Shown here in pieces: positions 42,014 through 50,343 of a stretch of 64,000 bases of DNA. Below the pieces are notes generated by a model that worked only from the letters and a program-made list of their open reading frames with translations, was not told the DNA's origin and made no database searches. Every line of letters starts with the position of its first letter. The first letter of the stretch is position 1. The position numbers were made by a program, and so were the translations under genes. Source of the DNA: Peristeroidobacter soli (GTDB lineage Bacteria > Pseudomonadota > Gammaproteobacteria > Steroidobacterales > Steroidobacteraceae); NCBI RefSeq assembly GCF_004138485.1, contig NZ_RYEV01000007.1, positions 1 to 64,000 of the forward strand, in the 5' to 3' direction.

Positions 42014-42447
42014 TATGATTCTCCTGCCTCCCGCTCACTTTCGGGATAGCGGTGCTTTGGAAAGGCTACCGGTACCTTAAACTTGATCCTAGATTCTGTG
42101 CCCTGAGATTGATTGCTTCTCCCACCGGCACTCAGATTTAAGAGCGACGCCACAGTCAGTCCCACTCCCGCTTTGGTTTCCGTTCCGGAGTTTGCGAGGA
42201 TGGCTGCGTCGAACTCAACAAACTCTACCGAGTGGCGCCGACCGCCGGTCACAAGATTTCCAGAATCGTCTTTGGTAACGGAGGTATTAATCCTAGCGCC
42301 TGAGCCCACCTCCTGGAGCTTCGTCTGCGCCTCCTCGATGCCACTTGCGATCTGCAGCAAAGCCTCTGTTAAAACTGCTTTAGCTCCATAATTCTCTCCC
42401 AGAGTACCCCGCGCCGAAGAGCAAGAACTCGACTTGCTGGTAGGCAT
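42013..42447 (-). CDS. Trypco2-like (trypsin-co-occurring) domain protein
   Basis: The product has 144 residues. The N-terminal tail is Ser-rich, followed by a helix (KAVLTEALLQIASGIEEAQTKLQEVG) and a beta-rich region VEFVEFDAAILANSGTETKAGVGL, then SRIKFKVPVAFP. This ordering (helix, then a beta sheet ending in IKFxVPV) fits the Trypco2 family seen beside proteases and in conflict-type systems. The match is by pattern only. It is coupled to the YodC-like gene by a 1-bp overlap. Confidence 0.6.
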   Translation of the reverse strand: MPTSKSSSCSSARGTLGENYGAKAVLTEALLQIASGIEEAQTKLQEVGSGARINTSVTKDDSGNLVTGGRRHSVEFVEFDAAILANSGTETKAGVGLTVASLLNLSAGGRSNQSQGTESRIKFKVPVAFPKHRYPESEREAGES

Positions 42448-42696
42448 TTATTGTTGACCCGCCACCCTCATGCCGCTAGATTCACTGGCAGGTGCTGAAC
42501 ACACCTTCTACTAGCGGCTGACCGTACCCGAAAGCTTGCGGTTTTTTTGTGCCTGTCGTTTACGACTATGGTCGGGTAGCGCGCAGCTATACAACACCCG
42601 AAAGGGAAAAACTGCGGGCCGTCTAGTAGCGGTGTTCAAGTACCCGGCCGCCTCTCTGAACAAGAGGCCCGATGAACAATCTACTAGGAGGCCATC
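42448..42696. other. Leader region of the SymE-like gene
   Basis: This is about 250 bp between divergent genes. It holds GC-rich complementary stretches (ACCCGAAAGGG at 42596-42606, GGTACTTG/CAAGTACC-like segments) and a TTTTTTT run at 42542-42548 after a weak stem. In E. coli symE, an antisense RNA (SymR) overlaps the leader; a similar RNA may be encoded here on the minus strand, but no promoter is decisive. Confidence 0.35.
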
Positions 42697-42912
42697 ATGG
42701 CTGCTCACGTTCCCATCTCGCCCAAACCCCGCCTGCTGAGTATCACCGGCTGCCGCTACGAATATCAACTGGATGGCCGGTGGCCACGACCACCCGAGGT
42801 TCCCTATTTACGCCTGCGCGGCTATTGGCTGCAGCAGGCGGGGTTCTCAGTGGGACAGCGCGTGCAAGTTCACATCTCTGAGCAGCACATCACGATCGTG
42901 ACGGCGCAGTGA
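42697..42912 (+). CDS. SymE-like type I toxin
   Basis: This is a 71-residue protein matching the SymE family (PKPRLLSITGCRYEYQ, then VPYLRLRGYWLQQAGFSVGQRVQVHISEQHITI). SymE has an AbrB-like swapped-hairpin fold and, in E. coli, is an SOS-induced RNA-binding toxin repressed by antisense RNA. AGGAGG lies 5 nt before the ATG. It points opposite to the cassette genes. Whether it is toxic here is not shown. Confidence 0.8.
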   Translation: MAAHVPISPKPRLLSITGCRYEYQLDGRWPRPPEVPYLRLRGYWLQQAGFSVGQRVQVHISEQHITIVTAQ

Positions 42913-43277
42913 CGCTTTGAATCGGGGCAGCAGGCGGATAAGTCTCTAGCTCTTGTCCGTCTGCCGAATGCTGCGAATGAGCCGCGAGCAGGCTGCTCAG
43001 CGTTGGCTTGGTTCCCTGGCCAGGCACCGCGTCGTTTTCTTGAGCGCTTGCGTGCCCTGTTATCAGACTTGAGAACTTCAGCGCACTCTTCGTTCGAAGG
43101 AAGTGTCGGCTCGGGCAGAATGTCATGCCAACCACCGTACTTTGAATCAGGACAGCCGCAAACAACCGCTCTTACTAGGTGCTTCTGCAATCCTTTGCGC
43201 TTGCGGATGGCATTGGCACGCTCTTCGCTCTCTTTAAGATCGATGATGGCGCCGCGTTGTAGATATTTACCGACCAT
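42870..43277 (-). CDS. Possible small basic protein, uncertain
   Basis: This is a 135-residue open frame in minus orientation, like the cassette genes. The first half (MVGKYLQRGAIIDLKESEER, then VVCGCPDSKYGGWHDILPEP) looks protein-like, with CxC and a lysine/arginine-rich stretch; the second half is less convincing and runs antisense into the 3' end of symE. No ribosome binding site is clear. It could be a diverged cassette gene or a chance ORF. Confidence 0.3.
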   Translation of the reverse strand: MVGKYLQRGAIIDLKESEERANAIRKRKGLQKHLVRAVVCGCPDSKYGGWHDILPEPTLPSNEECAEVLKSDNRARKRSRKRRGAWPGNQANAEQPARGSFAAFGRRTRARDLSACCPDSKRHCAVTIVMCCSEM

Positions 43278-43362
43278 ACTTTAACCAAGCCTCCCTGCAC
43301 CGGCCTCCAGTCAGGATGGATGACGATCGACGGCCAAACCAACCACGACAGGAAACTCCACG

Positions 43363-43384
43363 TGGAGTGCCGAATGTTAAATTC
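43363..43384. repeat. 22-bp direct repeat, right copy
   Basis: This copy has A in place of G at position 12 of the repeat at 40728. Its left edge forms a perfect 14-bp palindrome with upstream bases (ACTCCACGTGGAGT, 43356-43369). It lies just after the end of the minus-strand EthD gene region, marking the right border of the cassette-like segment. Confidence 0.65.
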
Positions 43385-43458
43385 TGCTTCAAACGTCAAC
43401 CCGCTTCAGCTGAGCGTGACGAATCTTCTCGCGCAGACAGTCGCCAGCATCCTCCCGC

Positions 43459-43851
43459 TCAATCCAGCTTGCAAACCAGCCGTGTAACAGTCGTTCCAGC
43501 AGTGAAATTCGGGCCGTCTGCGCGCACCTTTTTTCCTTCGGGCGTGTCGAACACAGCTGCCATCTGCTCAGGGCTGTCAAACCACATTTCAAACACTCGA
43601 TAGAACGCTGGCGGTGAACCGTCAGCTTGCGGCAGACACTTGGCCGCCTCCATTCTGCGTGCCCCCTTCATAGCTGCGACTAGCGGCATGTGGACGTCGA
43701 GGTAGTACTTCTCGAATTCCTCGGGTTTCGGTGGGTGGCCATAAAGAACCATCAGTTTTATCCCACCGGTGCCCTGGTCAGTCGCCGCCGCGCTGACCCC
43801 TGCCGTAGCCAGCCCAACAGTCAGCAGCGAGAGAGACGTTCTGCGGTCCAT
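43459..43851 (-). CDS. EthD-domain secreted protein
   Basis: This is a 130-residue protein with a signal peptide (RRTSLSLLTVGLATAGVSAAA; the RR pair hints at Tat export). The EthD/dimeric alpha-beta barrel domain follows (IKLMVLYGHPPKPEEFEKYYLDVHMPLVAAM). EthD-type proteins are small barrel enzymes or binding proteins of varied function. An overlapping 67-residue frame on the same strand is a shadow. It lies 73 bp downstream of the atoE stop and may be co-transcribed. Confidence 0.85.
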   Translation of the reverse strand: MDRRTSLSLLTVGLATAGVSAAATDQGTGGIKLMVLYGHPPKPEEFEKYYLDVHMPLVAAMKGARRMEAAKCLPQADGSPPAFYRVFEMWFDSPEQMAAVFDTPEGKKVRADGPNFTAGTTVTRLVCKLD

Positions 43852-43924
43852 GGATCATTCCTTATTCGGTCCAGCCTTCGGATGATTGAACGTTCTCATT
43901 CGGCAGCCGAACCACTATGGAGAC

Positions 43925-45340
43925 TCAAGGTATCACCGGCGGCTCATATTCCAGCGTCAGCCCAAACGCCCACAGCAGAAACAACACCACCGGCACATGC
44001 ACGATGAACTGAATCATCGTGAAGCCGATGACATCCCGGGCTCTCAGCTTCAAGATTCCCAGCAGCGGCAGCATCCAGAACGGATTGATCAAGTTCGGCA
44101 GGGCCTCGGCCGCATTGTAAACCTGCACCGCCCAGCCGAGGTGAACCTTCAGTTCGTTCGCCGCCGCCATCACATACGGCGCTTCGATGATCCACTTGCC
44201 TCCGCCCGACGGCACAAAGAAGCCCAGCACTGCCGAGTAAACGCCCATCACAATTGGGAATGTCTCGCGCGTCGCGGCCTGAGCGAAGAAGGTCGATAGG
44301 TGATGCGAGATGCTCTGACCGTCGCTGCCCACCGCGGCCGTGAGAATCGCAGCGATGCCGCCGTAGAAGGGAAACTGGATCAACACGCCGCTCACACCGG
44401 ACACACTCTTCGAGACCGAATCGAGGAACACGCGAGGTCGCCAGCACAGTAGCAGCCCGAGCATCACAAACATGAAGTTGTAAGTATTGAGGCTCGAGAT
44501 TGCCAGCGCTGCGCCCTTGGTGGCGAACTCCTGAAGGAGCCAGGCTGCGCCCAGCGCAGCGATCAACACATTGAGCAACGGGCTGTACTCGAGCCACTCG
44601 CCGGGCCGGGCGGCCCGAGACGTCGGCTCAATCTCCGGCGCATCGGTAACGAGTCCCAAGCGACGCGCGGTCTGCGCGTTCTCCCCTTGTGGCGCCGTCA
44701 GCCATGCAATCAGCAACGTCACGACGATGAGAATGGCCGTCAACGCGATCGACTGCCAAAGGAAGATCGTCTCGGTAAATGGAATGACGCCCGTGATCTG
44801 CACCAGCGCCGGCGGCATGCTGGCGGGATTGGCCTGCAACTGCGCCGCTGAGGATGACAACCCCATGGCCCACACCGAGCCCATGCCCAGATAAGCGGCA
44901 GCGGCCGCAGCGCGTAGATCCATATCGAGATCGTCGCGACGAGACAGGGCACGCACGAGCAGGCTGCCGAGGATCATGCTCAATCCCCAATGCAGCATCG
45001 AGAACAGCATGCTGATGAGCGACACAAAGCACACAGCGCCCCGCCCCGAGCGAGGGACGGCGGCGAGCTTGTTGATCAATCGGGCGGCGGGCGGTGAACT
45101 GGCGACGACGTAACCGCCGATGATGATGAAGCTCATCTGCATGGTGAACGGAATCAGGCTCCAGAACCCGTCACCGAACGCCTTCGCGGTTTGTGTCACC
45201 GGCGAGCCCAGGGCGATGGCGGCGATCGCCACGACGATCACGCCGAGCACCGCGAACACATACGCGTCCGGAATCCAGCGCTCCGACCAGGCGCAACAGC
45301 GCAGTGAAATGCGTTCCAACCAGCCGACGTGTTGATTCAT
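43925..45340 (-). CDS. atoE: Short-chain fatty acid transporter, AtoE family
   Basis: This is a 471-residue inner membrane protein with about 12 hydrophobic segments and the AtoE/TIGR00366 hallmarks (GDGFWSLIPFTMQMSFIIIGGYVVASSP, then PSGGGKWIIEAPYVM). It would import short-chain fatty acids such as butyrate or acetoacetate. I start at 45340 (MNQHVGWLERI); an upstream in-frame start at 45355 lies within a tandem repeat. No ato CoA-transferase genes are adjacent. Confidence 0.88.
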   Translation of the reverse strand: MNQHVGWLERISLRCCAWSERWIPDAYVFAVLGVIVVAIAAIALGSPVTQTAKAFGDGFWSLIPFTMQMSFIIIGGYVVASSPPAARLINKLAAVPRSGRGAVCFVSLISMLFSMLHWGLSMILGSLLVRALSRRDDLDMDLRAAAAAAYLGMGSVWAMGLSSSAAQLQANPASMPPALVQITGVIPFTETIFLWQSIALTAILIVVTLLIAWLTAPQGENAQTARRLGLVTDAPEIEPTSRAARPGEWLEYSPLLNVLIAALGAAWLLQEFATKGAALAISSLNTYNFMFVMLGLLLCWRPRVFLDSVSKSVSGVSGVLIQFPFYGGIAAILTAAVGSDGQSISHHLSTFFAQAATRETFPIVMGVYSAVLGFFVPSGGGKWIIEAPYVMAAANELKVHLGWAVQVYNAAEALPNLINPFWMLPLLGILKLRARDVIGFTMIQFIVHVPVVLFLLWAFGLTLEYEPPVIP

Positions 45341-45483
45341 AGCTGATGCCGGCATCGCTGCCGGCCGACGTGTCTACCCAAGGCGAATGCTGGCATCGCT
45401 AACCAGCCGACGTATTTCTGCAAGGCTGAGCCAGCATTGCTGCCGACCAACTGACTTATTCGCGTTCAAGCCCCGACCAGGCG
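45320..45483. repeat. Imperfect tandem repeat of about 41 bp, 3-4 copies
   Basis: Units begin with CCAGCCGACGT (45320), CCGGCCGACGT (45361), CCAGCCGACGT (45403) and a diverged CCGACCAACTG (45443); each continues to a GC-GGCATCGCT-like end. The array covers the atoE start codon and its leader, so copy number could affect expression. Confidence 0.55.
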
Positions 45484-45511
45484 TCGAGCAGGGACGCCGC
45501 CGTTGCCCGGG

Positions 45512-48500
45512 CTAGCCTACCTTGATTTGTATCGTATTGTCCGCCCGATCCAGCTTGCCGACGAGCAGCGCTCGCTCGACGCGTGCAGCGCCGGTGCGAT
45601 ACGGGTTGGCATCGTGACTGATCGCCACCGCTTGCCCATTCACAGTCACCGCGCTGACGCCATGACCCGCCCCGCCGATCTCATAGCTCAACGTCACTGG
45701 CTTACCGAACAGCGACAACCGCACCTGCAACCCATTCAATCCCGCCGGAATCACCGGATCGAACGTGACATCGCGCGCCTCGATGCTGAGGCCGAGGAAT
45801 CGCCGCACGATCAGCCCCAATCCGATGCCCGCGCCGCTCGAATACACCCGCCAGCCACCATCGAGCGGCACCGTTCCTCGATTCACTCGATCGTATTCGG
45901 CACTGGCTTGATACCGATCCGCGAACGCCGCGTCTGAGCTGGAGTAGTAGCAGTTGGCCTGTCGCAACGTCGCGCTGAGCACCAGGCTTTGGATGCCGAT
46001 GGGATTCGCCTGGCACAGCGCGCGGAAGAAACGGTCCGTCTCACCCACTCGCGCCAACGCCTGCGCGTAACGAAGATGCGCGTGCATATACATCAAGCCG
46101 ATCTCACGACCGAAGAACGTCGCACTCTCGGCGCGCTGGAAGAAGCGCTGCGGTCCGCCGTGATAGTTCATTGGACGATCGAACAGCCGCACGCCGTCCG
46201 GCCCGCTGAGCTGCAGATCGATCAGACGCAGATGCTGTTGTAACTGCTCGGCATTGAACAGATCTTCGAGGATGGCGTGAATCATCGCCAGCGAGCTGTA
46301 CTTCACGCCGGTGATGCCGTCGCGAGGATGGAGCAGACAGTTCACGTTGCCCTGCCCCTCGAACAGCGCATAACCGGTGAGCACACCATCCACCAGCAGC
46401 ACTTTCTGGAAATCGCGCTTGACGTTCGCAGCCCACGTATCGAAGCGCGCCGCGTCCTGCTCACGACCAATGCTTCGCAACGCATGCGCGAGCGTCGTGA
46501 GAACTTGATGATGAAGGGTAACCGTCCACGCGCTACACATGCGCTCGCGCATCGCCGGATCGGCTGGCTGAAGCGCGTCGTTCCAATCGCCGTGACCGTA
46601 CGCCGCAAGCGCCGTGCCTTCAACGATCCGGCGTTCGATCACTTTCAGCGCCCGCTCGACATGTTTCCACAGCGATACCGGTGGCTTCGTGTGGCCCGAG
46701 GAGAAGAACGGGACGGGCTCGTCGAGAATCGAGCTGTCGCCCGACGCGAGCAAATACTGAGCCAGCGCGAGCAGCGGCCAGAACACGATGTCGCCATGCG
46801 AATCGCCGGCGCGGATATCCCGCTCATGGTCGAAGAACATGAACCACTGCGGCCAGTCGCCATCGGAGGTCTGTGCCTTCATGACCCGAATCAACAGGTC
46901 GCGAATCGGCTGGAAATTGCCGAGCGCCAGTAACATCTCGACCGGTCCTTGCGTGACATCGCGCGTGCCCCAGCCGCCGCCTGAGTATTGCTCCAGGCCG
47001 CGCGGCGACAGGTAGTGCACGAGCGCGTTGTGTTTGAACCAAGGCAGGATCTCGACGAGCCGCTCGACCTGCGCCGACAGCGGGCTTCCCGGTGGAGCCT
47101 CTATGCCGAGCAACTCGACGAGCGGGTCGCCATGGCTCGTCGGCACATCGTTAGTTTCAGTAACGAAGTTACCGCGAAGGCTCAGCCCAAAGATCTTGCT
47201 CGCAGCAACCACCGAGCAAACATATGGCTGGCTACGCGACCGCTCATCTTTGAACAGCAACTCATCGCCACCGACGCGCTCCAGCTTCGTGCCTTCATGC
47301 GGCGTGATGGTGAATACGCCCTGCGGGAACCGACGATCCAGCTCACTGCCCTCGGCGGGCTGAATCACAATGACATCGCCCTCCTGGCGCCAGCGTGCTT
47401 CGCCGAGCCCACTGCCATCGTCGCCATTGAGCGCGACATGACTGGAGACAAACCACCGCGCAGGCGCACCGGCCAGCACTTCGACACGCATCGTGAGCTC
47501 GTGCTCGACATGCGCTTCGCTGCGAACTTCAATCAATCCATCGGCATGCTGGTAGAGCCAGCGGCACGCGTCCGGTTGAATCTCGAACGCCGACGGCATA
47601 TCGAGCAATCGCCACTGGCCGTCCAGCTCGACGAACAAGCGCAGACCATGCGACCGGAACAGGCTCAGATAGCTGTGCACCGTCGACAGCAAACGATTGA
47701 AGCTCACATGCCCTTGCGTGAGCATCGAGTGAAACACGCCGTTCATCCACACCGTGGATGTAAGCGCCAATTCATCGGGCGTGGCATGCCGACCCGACCG
47801 AAGCAGATGCCCATGAGGCCGCTGCACGCGCTGTTCCTTGGCACGCAACACCACGTGTCGATCCGCGCCGTGGAAGAACGAAAGCACGGCGCCGTGTTCA
47901 TCGACTTCTTCGTGCCGCCGCTTCGCGCTGAACAGTTTGTTCAAATCGTCAGCCTGCAGATCGAGTGCGTCGAGCAGCGGCGCCTGGCTGAACAGCGTGG
48001 CGTTGTTCGAATCATCGCTGCTGACTGCAGGGAGATCCGATAGCTCCGCCTCCGGCAGCATGAGCACTCGATCTACCGCGTCCAGATCGTCGGGCGACGT
48101 CGCTTCCGGATGATCGCCGCTAAAGCAGCCAAAGAATCCAGTGGTGGCGCGCTCGCCCGGCTTCAGCTCCAACGGCTCATCCTGAATCGCCACCATCGAG
48201 TGCTCGTGTTGTAACCGCTTGCCCGGCAGCCCCTGCATCACACCGAGCGGCGATCCGCCCGCACGTGTCGCGAGCCCGTGCACTTGCATGGCATCGGTGG
48301 CAAAGCTTTGTGCCCGGCGCAGCGAGCCAATCGCACTCCACGGGTGCCGCCCGCCGGCGGCGAGATTCTGACGAGACGCGATCACATGCCCGTGCTTGGG
48401 ATGCTTCAACGGCGTGTGGTCCACGTACTGGCTGACATAGAACTCGTTCAGCCGCACGGTGGCGTAGGGCGACAGCGCCACGTCCTGCGCATAGATGACA

Positions 48501-48862
48501 TCGACGAGTTGAGTCGAACCTGCAGGATTTTCCAGACTGACCTGCCAGAACCAGGCCGGCGCCAAGGCCGCGAGCCGAAGCTGCACCGTGTAGCGAATAC
48601 CGGACCATTCACCGCTGCCCACCCAGCCCTCCCCCGAGCGACTGAATCGAGTCGGGCTGCGTGGCCCGAGCAGCTCGATGTACTGCAAAGCGTCGGCATT
48701 CAGCCGTCGCAGATACAGATTGGCCACGCCGCCTTCCAACTCATTGCCAAGGAACAGATTGAGGAGGGTGTCGCCGTGGTCCATGCGCCGCACGGCGCCG
48801 TTCTCCAGCAGCTCGACCGTCAATCCGGAAGGGCTTTCCAAGCGGGCGGGTGATAGCGGCAT
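45512..48862 (-). CDS. Large GH94-type beta-oligoglucan phosphorylase
   Basis: The enzyme has 1116 residues. The N-terminal half is a set of beta-sandwich domains; the C-terminal half is the (alpha/alpha)6 barrel with YSGGGWGTRDVTQGPVEML and the catalytic acid Asp in YGHGDWNDALQ. Size and motifs resemble 1,2-beta-oligoglucan phosphorylases and the C-terminal part of NdvB more than cellobiose phosphorylase. It has no signal peptide, so it works in the cytoplasm, releasing a sugar 1-phosphate from beta-glucan oligomers. The start at 48862 follows AGGA; the open frame extends upstream without ribosome binding site support. The linkage specificity is inference. Confidence 0.8.
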   Translation of the reverse strand: MPLSPARLESPSGLTVELLENGAVRRMDHGDTLLNLFLGNELEGGVANLYLRRLNADALQYIELLGPRSPTRFSRSGEGWVGSGEWSGIRYTVQLRLAALAPAWFWQVSLENPAGSTQLVDVIYAQDVALSPYATVRLNEFYVSQYVDHTPLKHPKHGHVIASRQNLAAGGRHPWSAIGSLRRAQSFATDAMQVHGLATRAGGSPLGVMQGLPGKRLQHEHSMVAIQDEPLELKPGERATTGFFGCFSGDHPEATSPDDLDAVDRVLMLPEAELSDLPAVSSDDSNNATLFSQAPLLDALDLQADDLNKLFSAKRRHEEVDEHGAVLSFFHGADRHVVLRAKEQRVQRPHGHLLRSGRHATPDELALTSTVWMNGVFHSMLTQGHVSFNRLLSTVHSYLSLFRSHGLRLFVELDGQWRLLDMPSAFEIQPDACRWLYQHADGLIEVRSEAHVEHELTMRVEVLAGAPARWFVSSHVALNGDDGSGLGEARWRQEGDVIVIQPAEGSELDRRFPQGVFTITPHEGTKLERVGGDELLFKDERSRSQPYVCSVVAASKIFGLSLRGNFVTETNDVPTSHGDPLVELLGIEAPPGSPLSAQVERLVEILPWFKHNALVHYLSPRGLEQYSGGGWGTRDVTQGPVEMLLALGNFQPIRDLLIRVMKAQTSDGDWPQWFMFFDHERDIRAGDSHGDIVFWPLLALAQYLLASGDSSILDEPVPFFSSGHTKPPVSLWKHVERALKVIERRIVEGTALAAYGHGDWNDALQPADPAMRERMCSAWTVTLHHQVLTTLAHALRSIGREQDAARFDTWAANVKRDFQKVLLVDGVLTGYALFEGQGNVNCLLHPRDGITGVKYSSLAMIHAILEDLFNAEQLQQHLRLIDLQLSGPDGVRLFDRPMNYHGGPQRFFQRAESATFFGREIGLMYMHAHLRYAQALARVGETDRFFRALCQANPIGIQSLVLSATLRQANCYYSSSDAAFADRYQASAEYDRVNRGTVPLDGGWRVYSSGAGIGLGLIVRRFLGLSIEARDVTFDPVIPAGLNGLQVRLSLFGKPVTLSYEIGGAGHGVSAVTVNGQAVAISHDANPYRTGAARVERALLVGKLDRADNTIQIKVG

Positions 48863-48991
48863 CTGCGACTTTCCTGGCGCGTGCGAACAGCGGTGAAATG
48901 CGGTGCTCGCAGTGTAGTGCATGCGCTTCCGGGCGCGGAACCGCAGCGGTACTGACGAGTTGGTTCTGACAACCCGCTCGAGGAGACAGCC

Positions 48992-49441
48992 ATGAAAATT
49001 CGCGACGCCATGACTCGAGACGTTTGCATGGTCCGGCCGGACCAGACCCTGCGCGATGCCGCCCACATGATGGCCGAGCTCGACATCGGCGCGCTGCCGG
49101 TGCAGGAGAACGACCGGCTGGTCGGCATGATCACCGATCGCGACATCGCCGTGCGCGCGGTGGCCGAAGGCTGGGGCGCGGACACCTTGATCAGCAAGGT
49201 GATGAGCAGCGAGATCAAGTACTGCTACGACGATCAGGACATCGAGGAAGTCACGCGCAACATGAGCGATCAGCGGCTGCGTCGCCTGCCCGTGATGAAT
49301 CGGGACAAGCGTCTGGTCGGGATTCTGTCGCTGGGCGACCTGGCCCGTGAAGGCAGCACTCAGGACGACGCGGGCGAAGCGCTGTGTGGGATTTCACGCC
49401 CGGGCGGCCAGCATTCGCAGACCGCGCAACGGCCCCATTGA
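48992..49441 (+). CDS. CBS-domain protein
   Basis: This is a 149-residue cytoplasmic protein made of two CBS motifs (about 7-60: VRPDQTLRDAAHMMAELDIGALPV; about 72-125: DIEEVTRNMSDQRLRRLPV). Together they form a Bateman module that binds adenine nucleotides. The last 20 residues are unstructured. AGGAG lies 7 nt before the ATG. Stand-alone CBS pairs often respond to energy state; no enzyme is fused. Confidence 0.9.
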   Translation: MKIRDAMTRDVCMVRPDQTLRDAAHMMAELDIGALPVQENDRLVGMITDRDIAVRAVAEGWGADTLISKVMSSEIKYCYDDQDIEEVTRNMSDQRLRRLPVMNRDKRLVGILSLGDLAREGSTQDDAGEALCGISRPGGQHSQTAQRPH

Positions 49442-49450
49442 TTTGGTTTG

Positions 49451-49478
49451 CTTGCCCTCCGCGCAGGCGGAGGGCAAG
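49451..49478. terminator. Perfect 12-bp hairpin between convergent genes
   Basis: CTTGCCCTCCGC and GCGGAGGGCAAG pair completely around a GCAG loop. It lies 10 bp after the CBS gene stop and 5 bp before the mipA-like stop. There is no T tract, so it acts as a weak terminator or mRNA stabiliser for both. Confidence 0.6.
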
Positions 49479-49482
49479 TCTG

Positions 49483-50343
49483 TCATTCAAAAGCTTCGTC
49501 GTCCTCCACGTCGACCAGTCGTTTCGACTTGCCGATCATCCAGGCGATGCCGAGACCGCCGGTGAGATAGTTCTGCTGCCGCACCAGCGGGCTGTCTTCG
49601 AACACTGCGCTGCTGAGGTTGTCGTAGCGCATGTAAGCGCCGACCCAATAGCCCGGGAAGCGCTTGGAGATGGCGGCGATGAAGTGCGTCCCTGAGTAAC
49701 CGCCGCGAGCGTCATAGGCGCGACGCTCGGCGGTCGCGAAGCGTGGCGCGACTGAATAGAAATATTCGTGATACTGAGCCGCCCCGAACAGCGGCCCGGC
49801 GCCAACACCAAAATTCCAGCCCTCGAAGCCGCCGACGTTCTGGATGTCCAGATTCAGACGCGGCGAAAAATTCCAGCCCAGCGTTTTGGGCGAGCTTTCC
49901 AGCGTGATCGGCAATCGCAGCGGCATCACCAGATCGAGCTTCATGTTGGTATCGTACGAGCGCCACAGATGCACATCGAGCGATGGACCCAGCTCCAGCG
50001 TCGGCCGCAGATTCGGCATACCCTGACGCGCATCGTTGTCATCGCTGCTCACCGGGATGGTGGCATTCATGCTGAAGCTCAGCTCGAGATAACGCTTGTC
50101 GAACAGCTCGCCGCGCAGGCCTTCGCGATCGGCCTTCAGAAACTTGCCGCGATACACGAAGTACGGCAGCGGCAAAGGATACGCGTTGACCTGATCCGAG
50201 CCGCGATAGTCCGGAAACGCCATCGCGCCAACGCCGAGCCCCGCTTCCCAGAGCGGCTTCTGCTCGGCCTGCGACACCATCGGCCACGCAATGACGGTCA
50301 GCGCCGCCATCCAACGCGACGCTGCTTTCCGGATCGAACTCAT
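49483..50343 (-). CDS. MipA/OmpV-family outer membrane protein
   Basis: This is a 286-residue outer membrane beta-barrel protein: signal peptide (about 1-26), then alternating strands ending in an aromatic-rich finish. WEAGLGVGAMAFPDYRGSDQ is the family signature of MipA/OmpV. MipA in E. coli scaffolds murein enzymes; other members serve in stress or small-molecule passage. The start abuts the stop of the glutathione peroxidase gene upstream, so they are co-transcribed. Confidence 0.88.
   Translation of the reverse strand: MSSIRKAASRWMAALTVIAWPMVSQAEQKPLWEAGLGVGAMAFPDYRGSDQVNAYPLPLPYFVYRGKFLKADREGLRGELFDKRYLELSFSMNATIPVSSDDNDARQGMPNLRPTLELGPSLDVHLWRSYDTNMKLDLVMPLRLPITLESSPKTLGWNFSPRLNLDIQNVGGFEGWNFGVGAGPLFGAAQYHEYFYSVAPRFATAERRAYDARGGYSGTHFIAAISKRFPGYWVGAYMRYDNLSSAVFEDSPLVRQQNYLTGGLGIAWMIGKSKRLVDVEDDEAFE

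Noticed and set aside
43389-43592. 67-residue minus-strand ORF overlapping the EthD gene
   Set aside because: It is in a different frame of a clear EthD-domain gene and has no independent support.
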